Assembly: GCA_017312345.1 (NCBI GenBank) | Contig: BLAA01000001.1 | Span: 3,038,001 to 3,102,000, forward strand | Direction of reading: 5' to 3' | Length of the DNA: 64,000 nucleotides | Source: Candidatus Denitrolinea symbiosum | Lineage (GTDB): Bacteria; Chloroflexota; Anaerolineae; Anaerolineales; Villigracilaceae | Shown: piece after piece, positions 43,971-53,357 of the stretch | Layout of the letters: every line of letters starts with the position of its first letter | Numbering within the stretch: position 1 is the first letter of the stretch | Notes under the pieces: model-generated | Database searches by the model: none | The model's input: only the letters and a program-made list of their open reading frames with translations | What the model was told of the DNA's origin: nothing | Position numbers and translations under genes: made by a program

Positions 43971-45884
43971 GTGAGAGCGAATCCGACTTCCGCGGACGTC
44001 GTCAAGGGATCTCCTCCTCCCTGGAGACGCAGTTCGCTCGTCGAAGCCGAGCTGCCGGATAACGTCGGCTTGCTGATCAGCCTGCGCTGGTGGGCCGCGC
44101 TGGGCGTGATCGTTGTCGCGCTGCTGCTCAAGCCGCTTCTGCGCATCGAAGCCCCGACCGGCCGCCTGGTGATCGTCGGGGCCTCGCTCTTTCTATACAA
44201 CCTGGTCTTCTGGCTCGTCCGCCGCTCAGTCCTGGTCCACGCCGCGCGCGCGGCTGCCTACCAGCGGTTCGCCATCGGACAAATGGCGCTCGACTGGATC
44301 GCGACCATCCTGCTCATCCATTATTCGGGGGGGATCGAAAGCCCGGCGATCCTGTTCTTCTTCTTCCACCTGGTGATCGCCTGCATCCTGTTCCAGCCGC
44401 GCGTCGCGGCCGGCTTTTGCGCGTTCGCGCTGATCCTGGTTTATGGCCTGGCCGGATTGGAGTATCTGTCCATCCTGCCGCATTACACGCTGTCGGGTTT
44501 TATGGATGCGCCGCTATACCGGAACGGTCTCTACGTGGTCGGCAGGCTGCTCTTCTTCGGCTTCACCGCCGTTTTCATCACATATCTGGTCACGAACGTT
44601 GCCAGGCATCTCAACAAACGCGTCGAACAGGTGATGGACCTGAGCGAAAGCCTGCAGCAGGCCACCAATCAATTACAGGCTTTGAACCGCAGCGCGCGCG
44701 CGGTCACCGCCTCGCTTCAACTCAACAAAGTGCTAAACCTGCTGGCGCAAAACACCGCCGAAGTGATGAACGTCCGCGCCTGCTCGATCCGCCTCCTCGA
44801 CCCGACCGGGAAGAAACTCGAAACGCTGGTGGTCTACGGCCTGAGCCAGGCCTACATTAACAAGGGTCCGATCCTGCTCGAGAATAGCCCACACGACCGG
44901 CGGGCGATGGAAGGCGTCGTCGTCAACATCCCCGACGTCAGCCAGAGTTCGCTGCTGCAATATCCCGAATGGGCGCAGCAGGAGGGCTACTACTCGATGC
45001 TGTCCGCGCCGATCTCCGGCAAGGACCAGCCGTTTGGCGTCCTGCGGGCATATTCCGAGGAGAAGAATCACTTCACGGAAAACGACGAGCGCTTCCTGGC
45101 GGCCATCGCCGCGCAAGGCGGGATCGCCATCGAGAACGCCATGGCCTATCAGGCTGTGGAGGAATTGGAGGAGACCAAAAGCGCCTTCGTGCGGACGTTT
45201 ACGCACGAACTGCGTTCCCCCGTCGGCGTGATCCACAGCCTGCTGCGCAACCTCACCGACGGGTATGCCGGCGAGTTGACCGCCCTCCAACGCGACCTGA
45301 TCGAGCGCGCCCTACGCCGCACCAAGTTCCTGCAGGAATTGATTGACGACCTGCTCGACCTTTCGGTGGGAAAACTACAAAAGCGTTCCGCCGAATCCCT
45401 CCAGGTCGTGACGGTCAAAGAGACCCTGCAACGGGTGGCGAGCCGGTTCGAGATCCCCGCCCGGGAAAAAAGCCTGGAACTCCGCTTCGATGACCGGGAC
45501 GAGGCGGGTTCGCGCGTCCTCGCGACACCAGAGGGATTGGATCTCATCTTCAACAACCTGATCTCGAACGCGGTCAAATATACGCCGACGGGAGGCAGCG
45601 TCAGTGTGCGCCTCTCGAACCGCGACAACCAGGTCTGCGTGGAAGTGGAAGACACGGGCATCGGCATCCCCGAAGAGGCCCTGCCGCATCTCTTCACCGA
45701 GTTCTACCGCGCTCCCAACGCCAAAGAACTACAGGACAAAGGCACCGGACTGGGACTGGCAATCGTCCGGGACACAGTCACCCGCTTCGGGGGCAGCGTG
45801 ACCGTCCAAAGTCAGGCTGGACGCGGCACGCGCTTCGAGGTGGTCCTGCCGACGACGAAACAAAAAACATCCGAGGCCGCTTGA
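43971..45884 (+). CDS. Membrane histidine kinase with GAF domain
   Basis: Sensor kinase of 637 residues. The N-terminal roughly 215 residues hold about six membrane helices with little outside loop, a coiled-coil (VEQVMDLSESLQQATNQLQ) leads to a GAF domain (about 250-400). HisKA has the phospho-His in FVRTFTHELRSPVGV (about 408), followed by HATPase motifs LIFNNLISNAVKYTPTGG, VEDTGIGIPEEAL and DKGTGLGLAIV. GTG start with GGAAGG upstream. Ends in a terminator. The signal is unknown; hydrogen or redox state is suggested by the neighbours. Confidence 0.9.
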   Translation: MRANPTSADVVKGSPPPWRRSSLVEAELPDNVGLLISLRWWAALGVIVVALLLKPLLRIEAPTGRLVIVGASLFLYNLVFWLVRRSVLVHAARAAAYQRFAIGQMALDWIATILLIHYSGGIESPAILFFFFHLVIACILFQPRVAAGFCAFALILVYGLAGLEYLSILPHYTLSGFMDAPLYRNGLYVVGRLLFFGFTAVFITYLVTNVARHLNKRVEQVMDLSESLQQATNQLQALNRSARAVTASLQLNKVLNLLAQNTAEVMNVRACSIRLLDPTGKKLETLVVYGLSQAYINKGPILLENSPHDRRAMEGVVVNIPDVSQSSLLQYPEWAQQEGYYSMLSAPISGKDQPFGVLRAYSEEKNHFTENDERFLAAIAAQGGIAIENAMAYQAVEELEETKSAFVRTFTHELRSPVGVIHSLLRNLTDGYAGELTALQRDLIERALRRTKFLQELIDDLLDLSVGKLQKRSAESLQVVTVKETLQRVASRFEIPAREKSLELRFDDRDEAGSRVLATPEGLDLIFNNLISNAVKYTPTGGSVSVRLSNRDNQVCVEVEDTGIGIPEEALPHLFTEFYRAPNAKELQDKGTGLGLAIVRDTVTRFGGSVTVQSQAGRGTRFEVVLPTTKQKTSEAA

Positions 45885-45896
45885 CCTCGGATGTTT
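45865..45896 (+). terminator. Terminator of the hydrogenase-kinase operon
   Basis: AAACATCCGAGG (45865-45876) pairs with CCTCGGATGTTT (45885-45896). The stop codon of the kinase gene lies in the 8-nt loop. Confidence 0.75.
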
Positions 45897-46025
45897 GATC
45901 CATCAGACTTTATCTGAAATGAGCGAATTACGCTCCGCGGATAACGCCGGCTTTTGAAATCAGGCCGGCGTTTTTCGCCGCGAATGGCGCAGGCGGGAAC
46001 ATTGCCCGATGGAGTATCGAGCGGT

Positions 46026-47675
46026 CTAGTCCGCCGCGTCAGGCGAGGATTTGGAGCGGTTTTTTTGCGGAGGCTGTTCGGGTTTGTGGTCCTTCTTCGC
46101 GCCCGCCTCGGCAGGAGGCTCCCCGGACGCAATGTTCCGTTCCTTCATCTTGCCCAGATATTCGGGCAGTTCAAAGCCAGCCATTTCAGAGATGTCCTGC
46201 AATGGAGGCAGGCTCTTGAACAGGTTGGCGATAAAGTTGGAGGTGGCCGAGCCGCCGCCGCTGCCGCCGCCCGAATCCCAGACGGTGATCTTGTCAATCT
46301 TCAGGTTGCTGATCGCTTCCACCTGGCGGGAGACCAGTTCTTCCAATTTCTCGATCATCAACAGAGTGGCGGCTGCCTGCGAATCTCCGCCCACGCTTTC
46401 GACCAGACGGCGGTAGCCTTCCGCTTTGGCCTCCAGCAGCTTCTTCATGCCCTCCGCTTCGGCCTGATACTTCGCCAGTATCCCGTCGGCAACGCCTTTG
46501 GCCTCCCTGCGGACGCGCTCGGCCTCCGCCTCGGCGGCGATCTCGACCTTGCTCTTCTCGATCTCCTGGCGGACGACCTCTTGCGCCCGCAGGCGTTCCT
46601 GCTCGGCTTTATACAGCGCCTGCTGGATGGCGACTTGCGCCTCGAACTTGGCCACTTCGGCCTGCTTCAAGGCGGCGGCGCGTTTCACTTCCAGTTCCGC
46701 TTCGAAAGCGGCGATATTGGCTTTGGCAGCGTTTTCGCCCTGAACGGCGTTGGCTTCCTGTTCCTGGACAAAGATACGCTGATCGGCTTCGGCCTGTTTC
46801 CTGCCCTTCTTGGATTCGGCATCAGCGTTCGCCCGCTGAATTTCCAAATCGGCATTGTACTTGGCGATATTGGCGTTGGCGGTGTTTTCGCCTTTGACGG
46901 CGTCGGCTTCCTGCTCCTGCACGCGCTTACGCTGGTTGGCGTCAGCCGTCTTGCGCCCGATTTCGGCCTCTGCCATCGCCTGCGCCACCTGGATCTCCTG
47001 TTCGCGTACGGCCTGGGCCTCGCCGATCGCGCCCAGTTTGGTCTGCTCGGCCACGTCCACTTTCGCCTGGTTGATCGCCTCGGCGGCAGCCTTCTTGCCG
47101 ATACTGGCGATGTAGTCCGAGGCGTCGGTGATGTCGGTGATGTTGACGTTGATTAGCTGCAAACCGATCTTGTTCAGTTCCGGCTCCACGTTGTGGCGGA
47201 TGGCGTCCAGAAAACTCTCACGATCCTGGTTGATTTGCTCGATGGTCAGCGAAGCGACCGTCAGGCGCAATTGACCGAAGATGATTTCCTGCGCCATTTC
47301 CTCCACCGCCTGAGGCGCCAGGTGCAGGATGCGCTCGGCCGCGTTGCTCATAATCTCCGGCGTGGTGCTGACGCCAACGGTGAAGGTGCTAGGCACATTG
47401 ATGCGGATGTTTTGCAGCGAGAGGGCTTTTTCCAGCGGAATGTTGATGGTGATAGGCGTCAGGCTTATATAGGTGTAATCCTGGATCAGGGGCCAGACAA
47501 ATGCCCCGCCGCCATGCAGAGTCCGGCTGGAACGTCCTTTTTCCACCCGTCCAAAGATGACCAGGATCTTGTCGGAAGGACAGCGCTTGTAGCGGCTCGC
47601 CATGAAGACGAGCGTGAAGAAAACGATGACCACAAACGCAATGACAGCCAATATTCCAAAACCAGCAGCGTCCAT
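46026..47675 (-). CDS. Flotillin-like SPFH protein
   Basis: Membrane scaffold of 549 residues. A single N-terminal helix (GFGILAVIAFVVIVFFTLVF), an SPFH/PHB domain (about 30-190) and a long Ala/Glu/Gln-rich coiled coil (about 200-420) with repeated units such as EQEADAVKGENTANANIAKYNADLE, and the flotillin C-terminal part (GGDSQAAATLLMIEKLEELV). A frame starting at 47720 is less likely; ATG 47675 begins the helix and is near an AGGAG. It is downstream of an NfeD-like gene, the usual partner of bacterial flotillins. Confidence 0.92.
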   Translation of the reverse strand: MDAAGFGILAVIAFVVIVFFTLVFMASRYKRCPSDKILVIFGRVEKGRSSRTLHGGGAFVWPLIQDYTYISLTPITINIPLEKALSLQNIRINVPSTFTVGVSTTPEIMSNAAERILHLAPQAVEEMAQEIIFGQLRLTVASLTIEQINQDRESFLDAIRHNVEPELNKIGLQLINVNITDITDASDYIASIGKKAAAEAINQAKVDVAEQTKLGAIGEAQAVREQEIQVAQAMAEAEIGRKTADANQRKRVQEQEADAVKGENTANANIAKYNADLEIQRANADAESKKGRKQAEADQRIFVQEQEANAVQGENAAKANIAAFEAELEVKRAAALKQAEVAKFEAQVAIQQALYKAEQERLRAQEVVRQEIEKSKVEIAAEAEAERVRREAKGVADGILAKYQAEAEGMKKLLEAKAEGYRRLVESVGGDSQAAATLLMIEKLEELVSRQVEAISNLKIDKITVWDSGGGSGGGSATSNFIANLFKSLPPLQDISEMAGFELPEYLGKMKERNIASGEPPAEAGAKKDHKPEQPPQKNRSKSSPDAAD

Positions 47676-47697
47676 AGTTGCATTCTCCTTGTAGGTT

Positions 47698-48330
47698 TTA
47701 TCCGATTTGCTCAACGACAAGGGTATTGTCGGCGGTTATATCCGTTACGCGGACGCCCGCGCCGGTAGAGATCTTATTCTTGTCCCGCGAAACAGCATTG
47801 AAGATGCGCAACGAGCCTTGCACAGTCACCTGCACCTGCCCGGACCTGTTGGCAGGGATGGTCAGGTACACCGACCCGGTCTGCCCGATGGCGTTCCTGA
47901 TGTCGAGCGTGCCTTCGGATTGCAGTCGTTTCATCTGCAAGAGCAGCAATCCCAATAACCAGACAGCCAGCAGCCCGGCGGCGGTCGCGCCGATGAAGGT
48001 CAACAGGACGTGCCATCTCAGCCTGACCAACGCCAGTCCGACCAGGCCAAAAAGGGTGAAGAAGGCGGTTAATCCCTGCAACGAGGCCAGCTTGAAACTG
48101 AAGTTGGCGTCATCGGCGTGATGATGACCGGCGGCATCGTTGCCGATATCGGAATGAAGGTCCGTATGGCCGCCGATATCCGAATGGAACTCCACATCCG
48201 AGGAAGCGTCGCCCAGATCGCCGTCGAGGCCGCCGCCTACAAAAGTCATGATGACGCGGATGATGAAAAGCGTCCCGCCGCCGATCGCGCAAGCCCAGTA
48301 GAGCATTTCAATCCAGGTCAGATTAGCCAT
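47698..48330 (-). CDS. NfeD/YuaF-like membrane protein with OB-type C-terminus
   Basis: 210 residues with one N-terminal membrane helix, an exposed Asp/His-rich loop (LHSDIGNDAAGHHHADDA, about 55-75), two more helices (about 80-130) and a C-terminal beta domain (GQTGSVYLTIPANRSGQVQVTV) like the OB fold of NfeD-type proteins. The His/Asp loop could bind metal, though that is a guess. It precedes flotillin by 22 bp, as in YuaF-FloT operons, and probably works with it in the membrane. Confidence 0.8.
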   Translation of the reverse strand: MANLTWIEMLYWACAIGGGTLFIIRVIMTFVGGGLDGDLGDASSDVEFHSDIGGHTDLHSDIGNDAAGHHHADDANFSFKLASLQGLTAFFTLFGLVGLALVRLRWHVLLTFIGATAAGLLAVWLLGLLLLQMKRLQSEGTLDIRNAIGQTGSVYLTIPANRSGQVQVTVQGSLRIFNAVSRDKNKISTGAGVRVTDITADNTLVVEQIG

Positions 48331-48549
48331 AAAGCGGTCCTCTCAAAGGGATATACGCAGGTTGTTTGCAAGTTGTTTCGCTGTCGGGTATTTCCCCATG
48401 ATTATAGTATAGATTGACGCCCGCAAAGACCTTCGGTAAAAGCGGGTTGAAAAGCGCGCAAGTGACTTGTGCAAGATGTCAATTATCGAAGATACGTTGG
48501 CCTTTTGCTGCGAATTACAAGGGCGAGGCTTATTCCCGCTGGGGTTTGG
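48331..48549. other. Intergenic region before the NfeD-like gene
   Basis: About 220 bp with no gene seen. AT-rich at 48395-48420 (ATTATAGTATAGATT), a possible promoter for the NfeD-flotillin pair on the minus strand. Confidence 0.4.
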
Positions 48550-48707
48550 TCAAGACATGACGAGCAGTTTGATGACCGCCGCCAGTTCCAGCACGGGCTT
48601 GCCGATGTCCAGGTTTTCGGCGGCTTGTTGCGCGGCATGCGCCAGCGCGGCGGTGGCGTCGCCGTTTTCTATGCGCGCTGTCGCGCAAACGCGCAGGCCG
48701 CCAATCG
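48550..48707 (-). pseudogene. Possible C-terminal remnant of a lost gene
   Basis: After the stop of the large lipoprotein gene, another minus-strand frame stays open for about 50 codons without a usable start and ends at 48550. It reads like a real helical protein end (RIENGDATAALAHAAQQAAE, LAAVIKLLVMS). I take it as the left-over of a deletion; chance openness in GC-rich DNA is the alternative. Confidence 0.3.
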
Positions 48708-51700
48708 TTATTTTACTTTCGCCCGGTTTAGATGAAGGTTGGTAAAACTTCCTTCGCTATTGACATCGAAAAAGATGCCTGCCTGCCCTTCGGGATAGAG
48801 CGTATCCTGCACTCGACCCAATTCGACGCCGTTCAGGACAAAAACCAAGTCAGAGCCATTGCAGGTGGCGCTGAGTTGCATGTTCTCTGGCGAGAAGTTT
48901 TCCACAGCGCCTTGCGCCAGGATGGTGAGATGTTTGGCTTTGGGCAGGTAATGCTCAGGAATCACATTCCGCCGAATGAACCATTTGCCATCCGGCTGGA
49001 GGTAAAACTCATACCGCCCAACCGCCGTCGCGCGGCAGAACAAAGCCACCCCGCCGCCTTTGCTGGTAAGGGTGGCTTCGGCGCTGATTTCGACGGGCAG
49101 GTCGTACAGGTCGGGCTGGTAGGTGAAAAGCGTCAGGTCTTTTTCGTTGGGCGTGACCAGAATATCGCTATCGGTATGATGGTCTGTGATGACAAATCGG
49201 TTGAATGTCTTTCTCCAAAAGCAAGGGTTGAAGTCGCGCCCCCACCAGCCGCCGCCACATCCTAAAACAAAATTATTCATATCCCAGGCGAAAATCGTCT
49301 CGCCGGGCTGATAGGTGGAAATGGCAACCTGGTTGAGCGGGGGGGATGCAGGCGACATTTGACTCTGGAAAACCGTAAGCGCAACATTCGTGATTTTCAC
49401 TTCGGAGCCTTCATACACATCCCAGCCAACTGCGCCTTCAACCTGGGCGTAACCTGGCAATTCCCCCACACTGGCGAGGCTCTGTCCATTGACTTTAAAT
49501 GTGATATTGGGGCCGATACAACTCAATGTCAACTGGTTCTTACCGGCTTGAATGGCTGGGCTGGTTCCGTTTGCCAGGATTTCTTGATTCAACATCAGTT
49601 TCCAGTTGCCATCCCGATTGATTTCCGCTCCAATCGAGCTGGCGCTCTCAATACGGCAGTGTAAATTCAGGGCGGCGGATGACGGGAATTCCGCCTCCAG
49701 GGTAAGTTCGACATCCGCGAATTTACTGTTGATGAATGGATGCAGAGGATTATTCCCAGGCGACAACAGCAGGGCGTTATCTTGAATTTTCAGGCGGTCA
49801 TCATTCATCAGGTCCAGATTAAACACCGAAGCAATTTCCTCCGGCGAACTGAATACCTTTTCGTCCACCAATGTTCCTGCCGGGATGGCTTGCGCCGGGC
49901 GGACAGAGTAATTGAGCAGAATATTGCTGCGAAAATCGCCTGGCGGATTCTCGGTAAAGAAAAACCCATAGCGCCCGGTTCGCCAGGTGTTGTCCTCCGT
50001 GTAAAGCACTTGCTCTCCATTGACTTTGACCGAAATCTGGTTTCCGGCGCAGGTCAGCGTTAATTTTATCGAGCCATCCGCCTTGGGCGGGTAGTAGGTA
50101 TCCATGATGTAGCGCGTTAACTTTCCCTGTTCATCGCGCTGTCCCAACACCAGGGCTACCCGCGCATGGCTGGGATCGTCCTTCATGTAGAAGGTTTCGT
50201 ACCAGCCATCTTCACTGTAGCGGCAAATGATGCCGCGCGCCAGGTTGATTGTCCCTCGTACATCCGCAGTGATTTCCAAGTCCGCGCCAGGATCAAAATC
50301 GTTAATGTATTGGTAGAGATGTGGGCTGATTTGCCCAGGGCCGCCAACCAGCAGGGGCGAGCCCGGCACGCCCTGCACGCCGCGGTCTACTTTTGCCCAG
50401 TGCGCTTTCAAATCGTCCGGTTTGGCAAACTCGGTGCTGTAAATCGTCCCGTCCGCGCCGAGGGTGGGGGCTGGCCCCGGCAGGCCGGTTTCGTTCCATT
50501 GGGCGCGGCGCGCGCTGAACTTGTCCACCGTGTTCCAATCGTCCCCAATGGCGAAAGACCAGCCCAGGAAGCCGACCTTTCCAGTTGGAAAAGTCGAATC
50601 ATGCAAGGAAGCCATTTTTTCGCCGTCAATGTAGAAGGTCAAGCGGTCGCCTTTGCATTCGGCGCGCAAATCCACTTTTTGACCGAGCCATTTCCCGCCC
50701 GAGGCAATGATGTGGAAGTGGTATTGCCCGTTTTCATCGGGCTTAACCAGGCGGATTGTCCACACGCCGCCTCGTGGCTCGACCATGAACTGGTACCAGC
50801 CCGCTTCGCTGTAGCGACAGACCAACCCCAGCCCGCCATGCCCCTCGAAGGGCGCGCCGCCGCGCGCGGAAATATCCACATCAGCGGTTCCCAGATCTTT
50901 GTCATAAATGGCAAAGACGCGGGTGTTGACTTCCTGCTCAAAGCGGTAAATGCCGTTAACCGTCCAGGTTTTGTAGCCCACGGTCACAAAATCCTTTTTA
51001 TCCATTGAAAAGGCGAAGGTTTTCCAGTCCGCCAGGGTTGGGTCGCTGTCCTCGAACTCGGTTTCGTAAAGGGTCAGTTCGCCTTCGGGAATTCTGGTTG
51101 GTCGCAGGGTTGCGGCGGGAGTTGGAAGCAGTGTAGGAGTGGCTGTCGCAACGGGAAGCGGGGTCGGCGTGGCAGGTTCGAGGGCGGCGACCGGCGTGGA
51201 GGCAGAGGCCATATCCGCTGATAAAGGTTTGATTTCCACATTATCAAAAGCTTTGCGCCCGCCTGGCTGATTAAATGCTTCCACACCAAAGCCAAAACTG
51301 CCTGTGGGCAGGAAATCCGCTTCCATGGCAAGAATCTCCCGGCCATCGGCCTGCAAGGCGAGCCGGTTTTGGTCGCAAATACCGGTGACGCGGTGTGTCC
51401 CGTCATCCAGAAAAACGCCAGGACCCTCGGCCAGGATAGTGGCGTTGAAAAGATCCCCTTGCGGTTGGACGTATTGGACAGAGCTACCGCCGTTGGAAAT
51501 ACGGAACTGGTACCAACCTGCCGTTGAATAGCGGCAAACCAGGAAGACGCCCATCGGGCTGACGCCATCTGTAAGCATGTCCAGGCTGATTTGCAGGTTG
51601 ACGGTGGGAATTTCGCCAGTGTAAAGCGCGTACAAGCCAGAAAACGTCCCCAGGTTTTCAATCACAAAATGATTTTCCTGCGCCTGGGCTTTGACGACTT

Positions 51701-51941
51701 TCGGGGCCTGGCTGTCCGCGTTGAAAGGCGCATAGAGTATCTGCCAATTGGCCGGAAGGCCGTCAGGCAGGTTATCAAAATTGAATGTCAGCGTCTGGGG
51801 CGACGAAGTTGCCAACGCCGCCAGGGTTTCTGTGGAAGGCATGGCAGTTGGGTTGGTTGTGGCACAGCCATTCAAACCGGCAATGAACAAAACTCCCAGC
51901 AAGAAGACAGCAGGGAGCGAGAAAGATGGGTTGGGTTTCAA
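48708..51941 (-). CDS. Large lipoprotein with five lectin-like repeats
   Basis: 1077 residues, exported and lipid-anchored: the lipobox is in FIAGLNGCATT (Cys near 26). About five copies of a beta-sandwich unit resembling LamG/DUF1080 domains are seen, each with a core such as LVCRYSTAGWYQFRI (about 132), LVCRYSEAGWYQFMV (about 375), IICRYSEDGWYETFY (about 595), LHCRIESASSIGAEI (about 785) and LFCRATAVGRYEFYL (about 1000). Pro/Thr linkers separate some units (TPTPLPVATATP). It may bind glycans or other surface ligands; no enzyme motif is seen. It is transcribed alone. Confidence 0.82.
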   Translation of the reverse strand: MKPNPSFSLPAVFLLGVLFIAGLNGCATTNPTAMPSTETLAALATSSPQTLTFNFDNLPDGLPANWQILYAPFNADSQAPKVVKAQAQENHFVIENLGTFSGLYALYTGEIPTVNLQISLDMLTDGVSPMGVFLVCRYSTAGWYQFRISNGGSSVQYVQPQGDLFNATILAEGPGVFLDDGTHRVTGICDQNRLALQADGREILAMEADFLPTGSFGFGVEAFNQPGGRKAFDNVEIKPLSADMASASTPVAALEPATPTPLPVATATPTLLPTPAATLRPTRIPEGELTLYETEFEDSDPTLADWKTFAFSMDKKDFVTVGYKTWTVNGIYRFEQEVNTRVFAIYDKDLGTADVDISARGGAPFEGHGGLGLVCRYSEAGWYQFMVEPRGGVWTIRLVKPDENGQYHFHIIASGGKWLGQKVDLRAECKGDRLTFYIDGEKMASLHDSTFPTGKVGFLGWSFAIGDDWNTVDKFSARRAQWNETGLPGPAPTLGADGTIYSTEFAKPDDLKAHWAKVDRGVQGVPGSPLLVGGPGQISPHLYQYINDFDPGADLEITADVRGTINLARGIICRYSEDGWYETFYMKDDPSHARVALVLGQRDEQGKLTRYIMDTYYPPKADGSIKLTLTCAGNQISVKVNGEQVLYTEDNTWRTGRYGFFFTENPPGDFRSNILLNYSVRPAQAIPAGTLVDEKVFSSPEEIASVFNLDLMNDDRLKIQDNALLLSPGNNPLHPFINSKFADVELTLEAEFPSSAALNLHCRIESASSIGAEINRDGNWKLMLNQEILANGTSPAIQAGKNQLTLSCIGPNITFKVNGQSLASVGELPGYAQVEGAVGWDVYEGSEVKITNVALTVFQSQMSPASPPLNQVAISTYQPGETIFAWDMNNFVLGCGGGWWGRDFNPCFWRKTFNRFVITDHHTDSDILVTPNEKDLTLFTYQPDLYDLPVEISAEATLTSKGGGVALFCRATAVGRYEFYLQPDGKWFIRRNVIPEHYLPKAKHLTILAQGAVENFSPENMQLSATCNGSDLVFVLNGVELGRVQDTLYPEGQAGIFFDVNSEGSFTNLHLNRAKVK

Positions 51942-52032
51942 GTGCGCCTCCAGTAAAATGTCAACGCAACATTATTCAATCGTGAAATATCGTACAAATT
52001 ATAATTCTCTCCAACTTGAGAGTCAAATGAAA

Positions 52033-52064
52033 AAACTTCCGAAGCCGTCTGACTTCGGAAGTTT
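52033..52064 (-). terminator. Terminator of the pyruvate dehydrogenase operon
   Basis: AAACTTCCGAAG (52033-52044) and CTTCGGAAGTTT (52053-52064), 8-nt loop; the minus-strand side is followed by TTTTTTC. Confidence 0.85.
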
Positions 52065-52070
52065 GCTTTT

Positions 52071-53357
52071 CTACACCAGCATCATCACCGGGTTTTCCAG
52101 CAACTCCGTCAGTTTCTGCATGAACTGCGCGGCTTCGGCGCCGTCGCTGACGCGGTGATCCACCGAGATGGTGGCTTTCATGCGCCAGCCTGCCTTCACC
52201 TGTCCGTCCTCCACCACAGGAACCTCCCGCGCCGAGGAGATCGCCAGGATCGCCGCCTCGGGCGGGTTGATGATGGCGATGAAGTCCTCCACATCGTACA
52301 TGCCCAGGTTGGAGGTCGAGAACGTCGAGCCGTCCACGTCGTCGGGTTTGATCCTGCCCTCGCGGGCGCGCGCCGCCATGGCTTTGACCTCGGCGGAGAT
52401 CTGCCGCAGCATCTTCTGGTCCGCGTCTTTGACGACGACGGTCATCAGCCCGCCGGGGACGGTCACCGCCACGCCGACGTTGACGTGACCGAACTGGACG
52501 ACCTCGTTCCCTTTGATGGTGGCGTTCAGGTTGGGGAACTGCCGCAGCGTGAGCGCCGCCGCCTTGACGATGAAATCGTTGACCGAGATCTTTTCGTTAT
52601 CGGGCAGATAGGCGTTGAACTGCTTGCGCATCTCGAGCAGCATGTCCATCTTGTATTCGTGCGTGACGTAAAAATGTGGGACGGTCTGCTTCGACTCGAC
52701 CAAACGCCTGCCGATCGCCTGACGCAGTTTGCTGGTCGGGATGACCTTATCCTCGGCGGCAACCGCCACCTGATAACTGGGCTGCGGGAACGGAACGCCG
52801 GTCACCGCCGACTGATCACTGATCACTGATGACTGAATACTGACCAGCGCGGCTTCCACGTCCCGTTTCACCACGCGTCCGCCGGGACCCGTTCCTTGCA
52901 GCGCCGCCAGGTTGACGTTGTTATCCCGCGCGATCTTCTTCGCCAGCGGGCTGGCCTTCACGCCTCCCGCCTCGGGGGAGGAAACGGCCTGAGCGCCAGA
53001 ACCCCGCGCGGGCGGAGTCGGAGCCGTCCCCGCAGGGGGAAGCGCCGCGTCCGCCTTCTGCATCCCGCCTTCCGCCGTCTGGTCACTGCTCACTGATGAC
53101 TGAACACTGACCTCCTCCCCCGCCTGTCCGACCACCGCGATCGGCGCGTTGACGGGGACCACGTCGCCCTGGCTGACGATGAGTTGCAGCACCACGCCGC
53201 TGGCGGGCGACTCGACCTCGACCGTGGCCTTGTCGGTCTCGATCTCGGCCAGCACGTCGCCTTTGTGGATGGTCTCGCCGACCTGCTTCACCCAGCGGAT
53301 GAGCGTGCCTTCCGCCATGTCGAAGCCGAGTTTGGGCATGTTGATGGTTTCGGCCAT
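52071..53357 (-). CDS. pdhC: Pyruvate dehydrogenase E2, dihydrolipoamide acetyltransferase
   Basis: Core of the complex that moves acetyl groups to CoA. It has 428 residues. Lipoyl domain 1-80 with lipoyl Lys 43 (EIETDKATVEVES), peripheral-subunit-binding domain at about 134-170 (ASPLAKKIARDNNVNL...GTGPGGRVVKRDV), catalytic domain from about 205, ending in DHRVSDGAEAAQF with the catalytic His. Both interdomain linkers are partly encoded by heptanucleotide arrays and hold near-identical peptides (SVQSSVSSDQ about 84-93, SIQSSVISDQ about 173-182). Start overlaps pdhB stop by 1 bp. Other acyl substrates cannot be excluded. Confidence 0.94.
   Translation of the reverse strand: MAETINMPKLGFDMAEGTLIRWVKQVGETIHKGDVLAEIETDKATVEVESPASGVVLQLIVSQGDVVPVNAPIAVVGQAGEEVSVQSSVSSDQTAEGGMQKADAALPPAGTAPTPPARGSGAQAVSSPEAGGVKASPLAKKIARDNNVNLAALQGTGPGGRVVKRDVEAALVSIQSSVISDQSAVTGVPFPQPSYQVAVAAEDKVIPTSKLRQAIGRRLVESKQTVPHFYVTHEYKMDMLLEMRKQFNAYLPDNEKISVNDFIVKAAALTLRQFPNLNATIKGNEVVQFGHVNVGVAVTVPGGLMTVVVKDADQKMLRQISAEVKAMAARAREGRIKPDDVDGSTFSTSNLGMYDVEDFIAIINPPEAAILAISSAREVPVVEDGQVKAGWRMKATISVDHRVSDGAEAAQFMQKLTELLENPVMMLV
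52811..52845. repeat. Heptanucleotide array in the second E2 linker
   Basis: Five in-phase units: ACTGATC, ACTGATC, ACTGATG, ACTGAAT, ACTGACC. Confidence 0.85.
53085..53112. repeat. Heptanucleotide array in the first E2 linker
   Basis: Four in-phase units: ACTGCTC, ACTGATG, ACTGAAC, ACTGACC; same family as at 52811. Confidence 0.85.
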
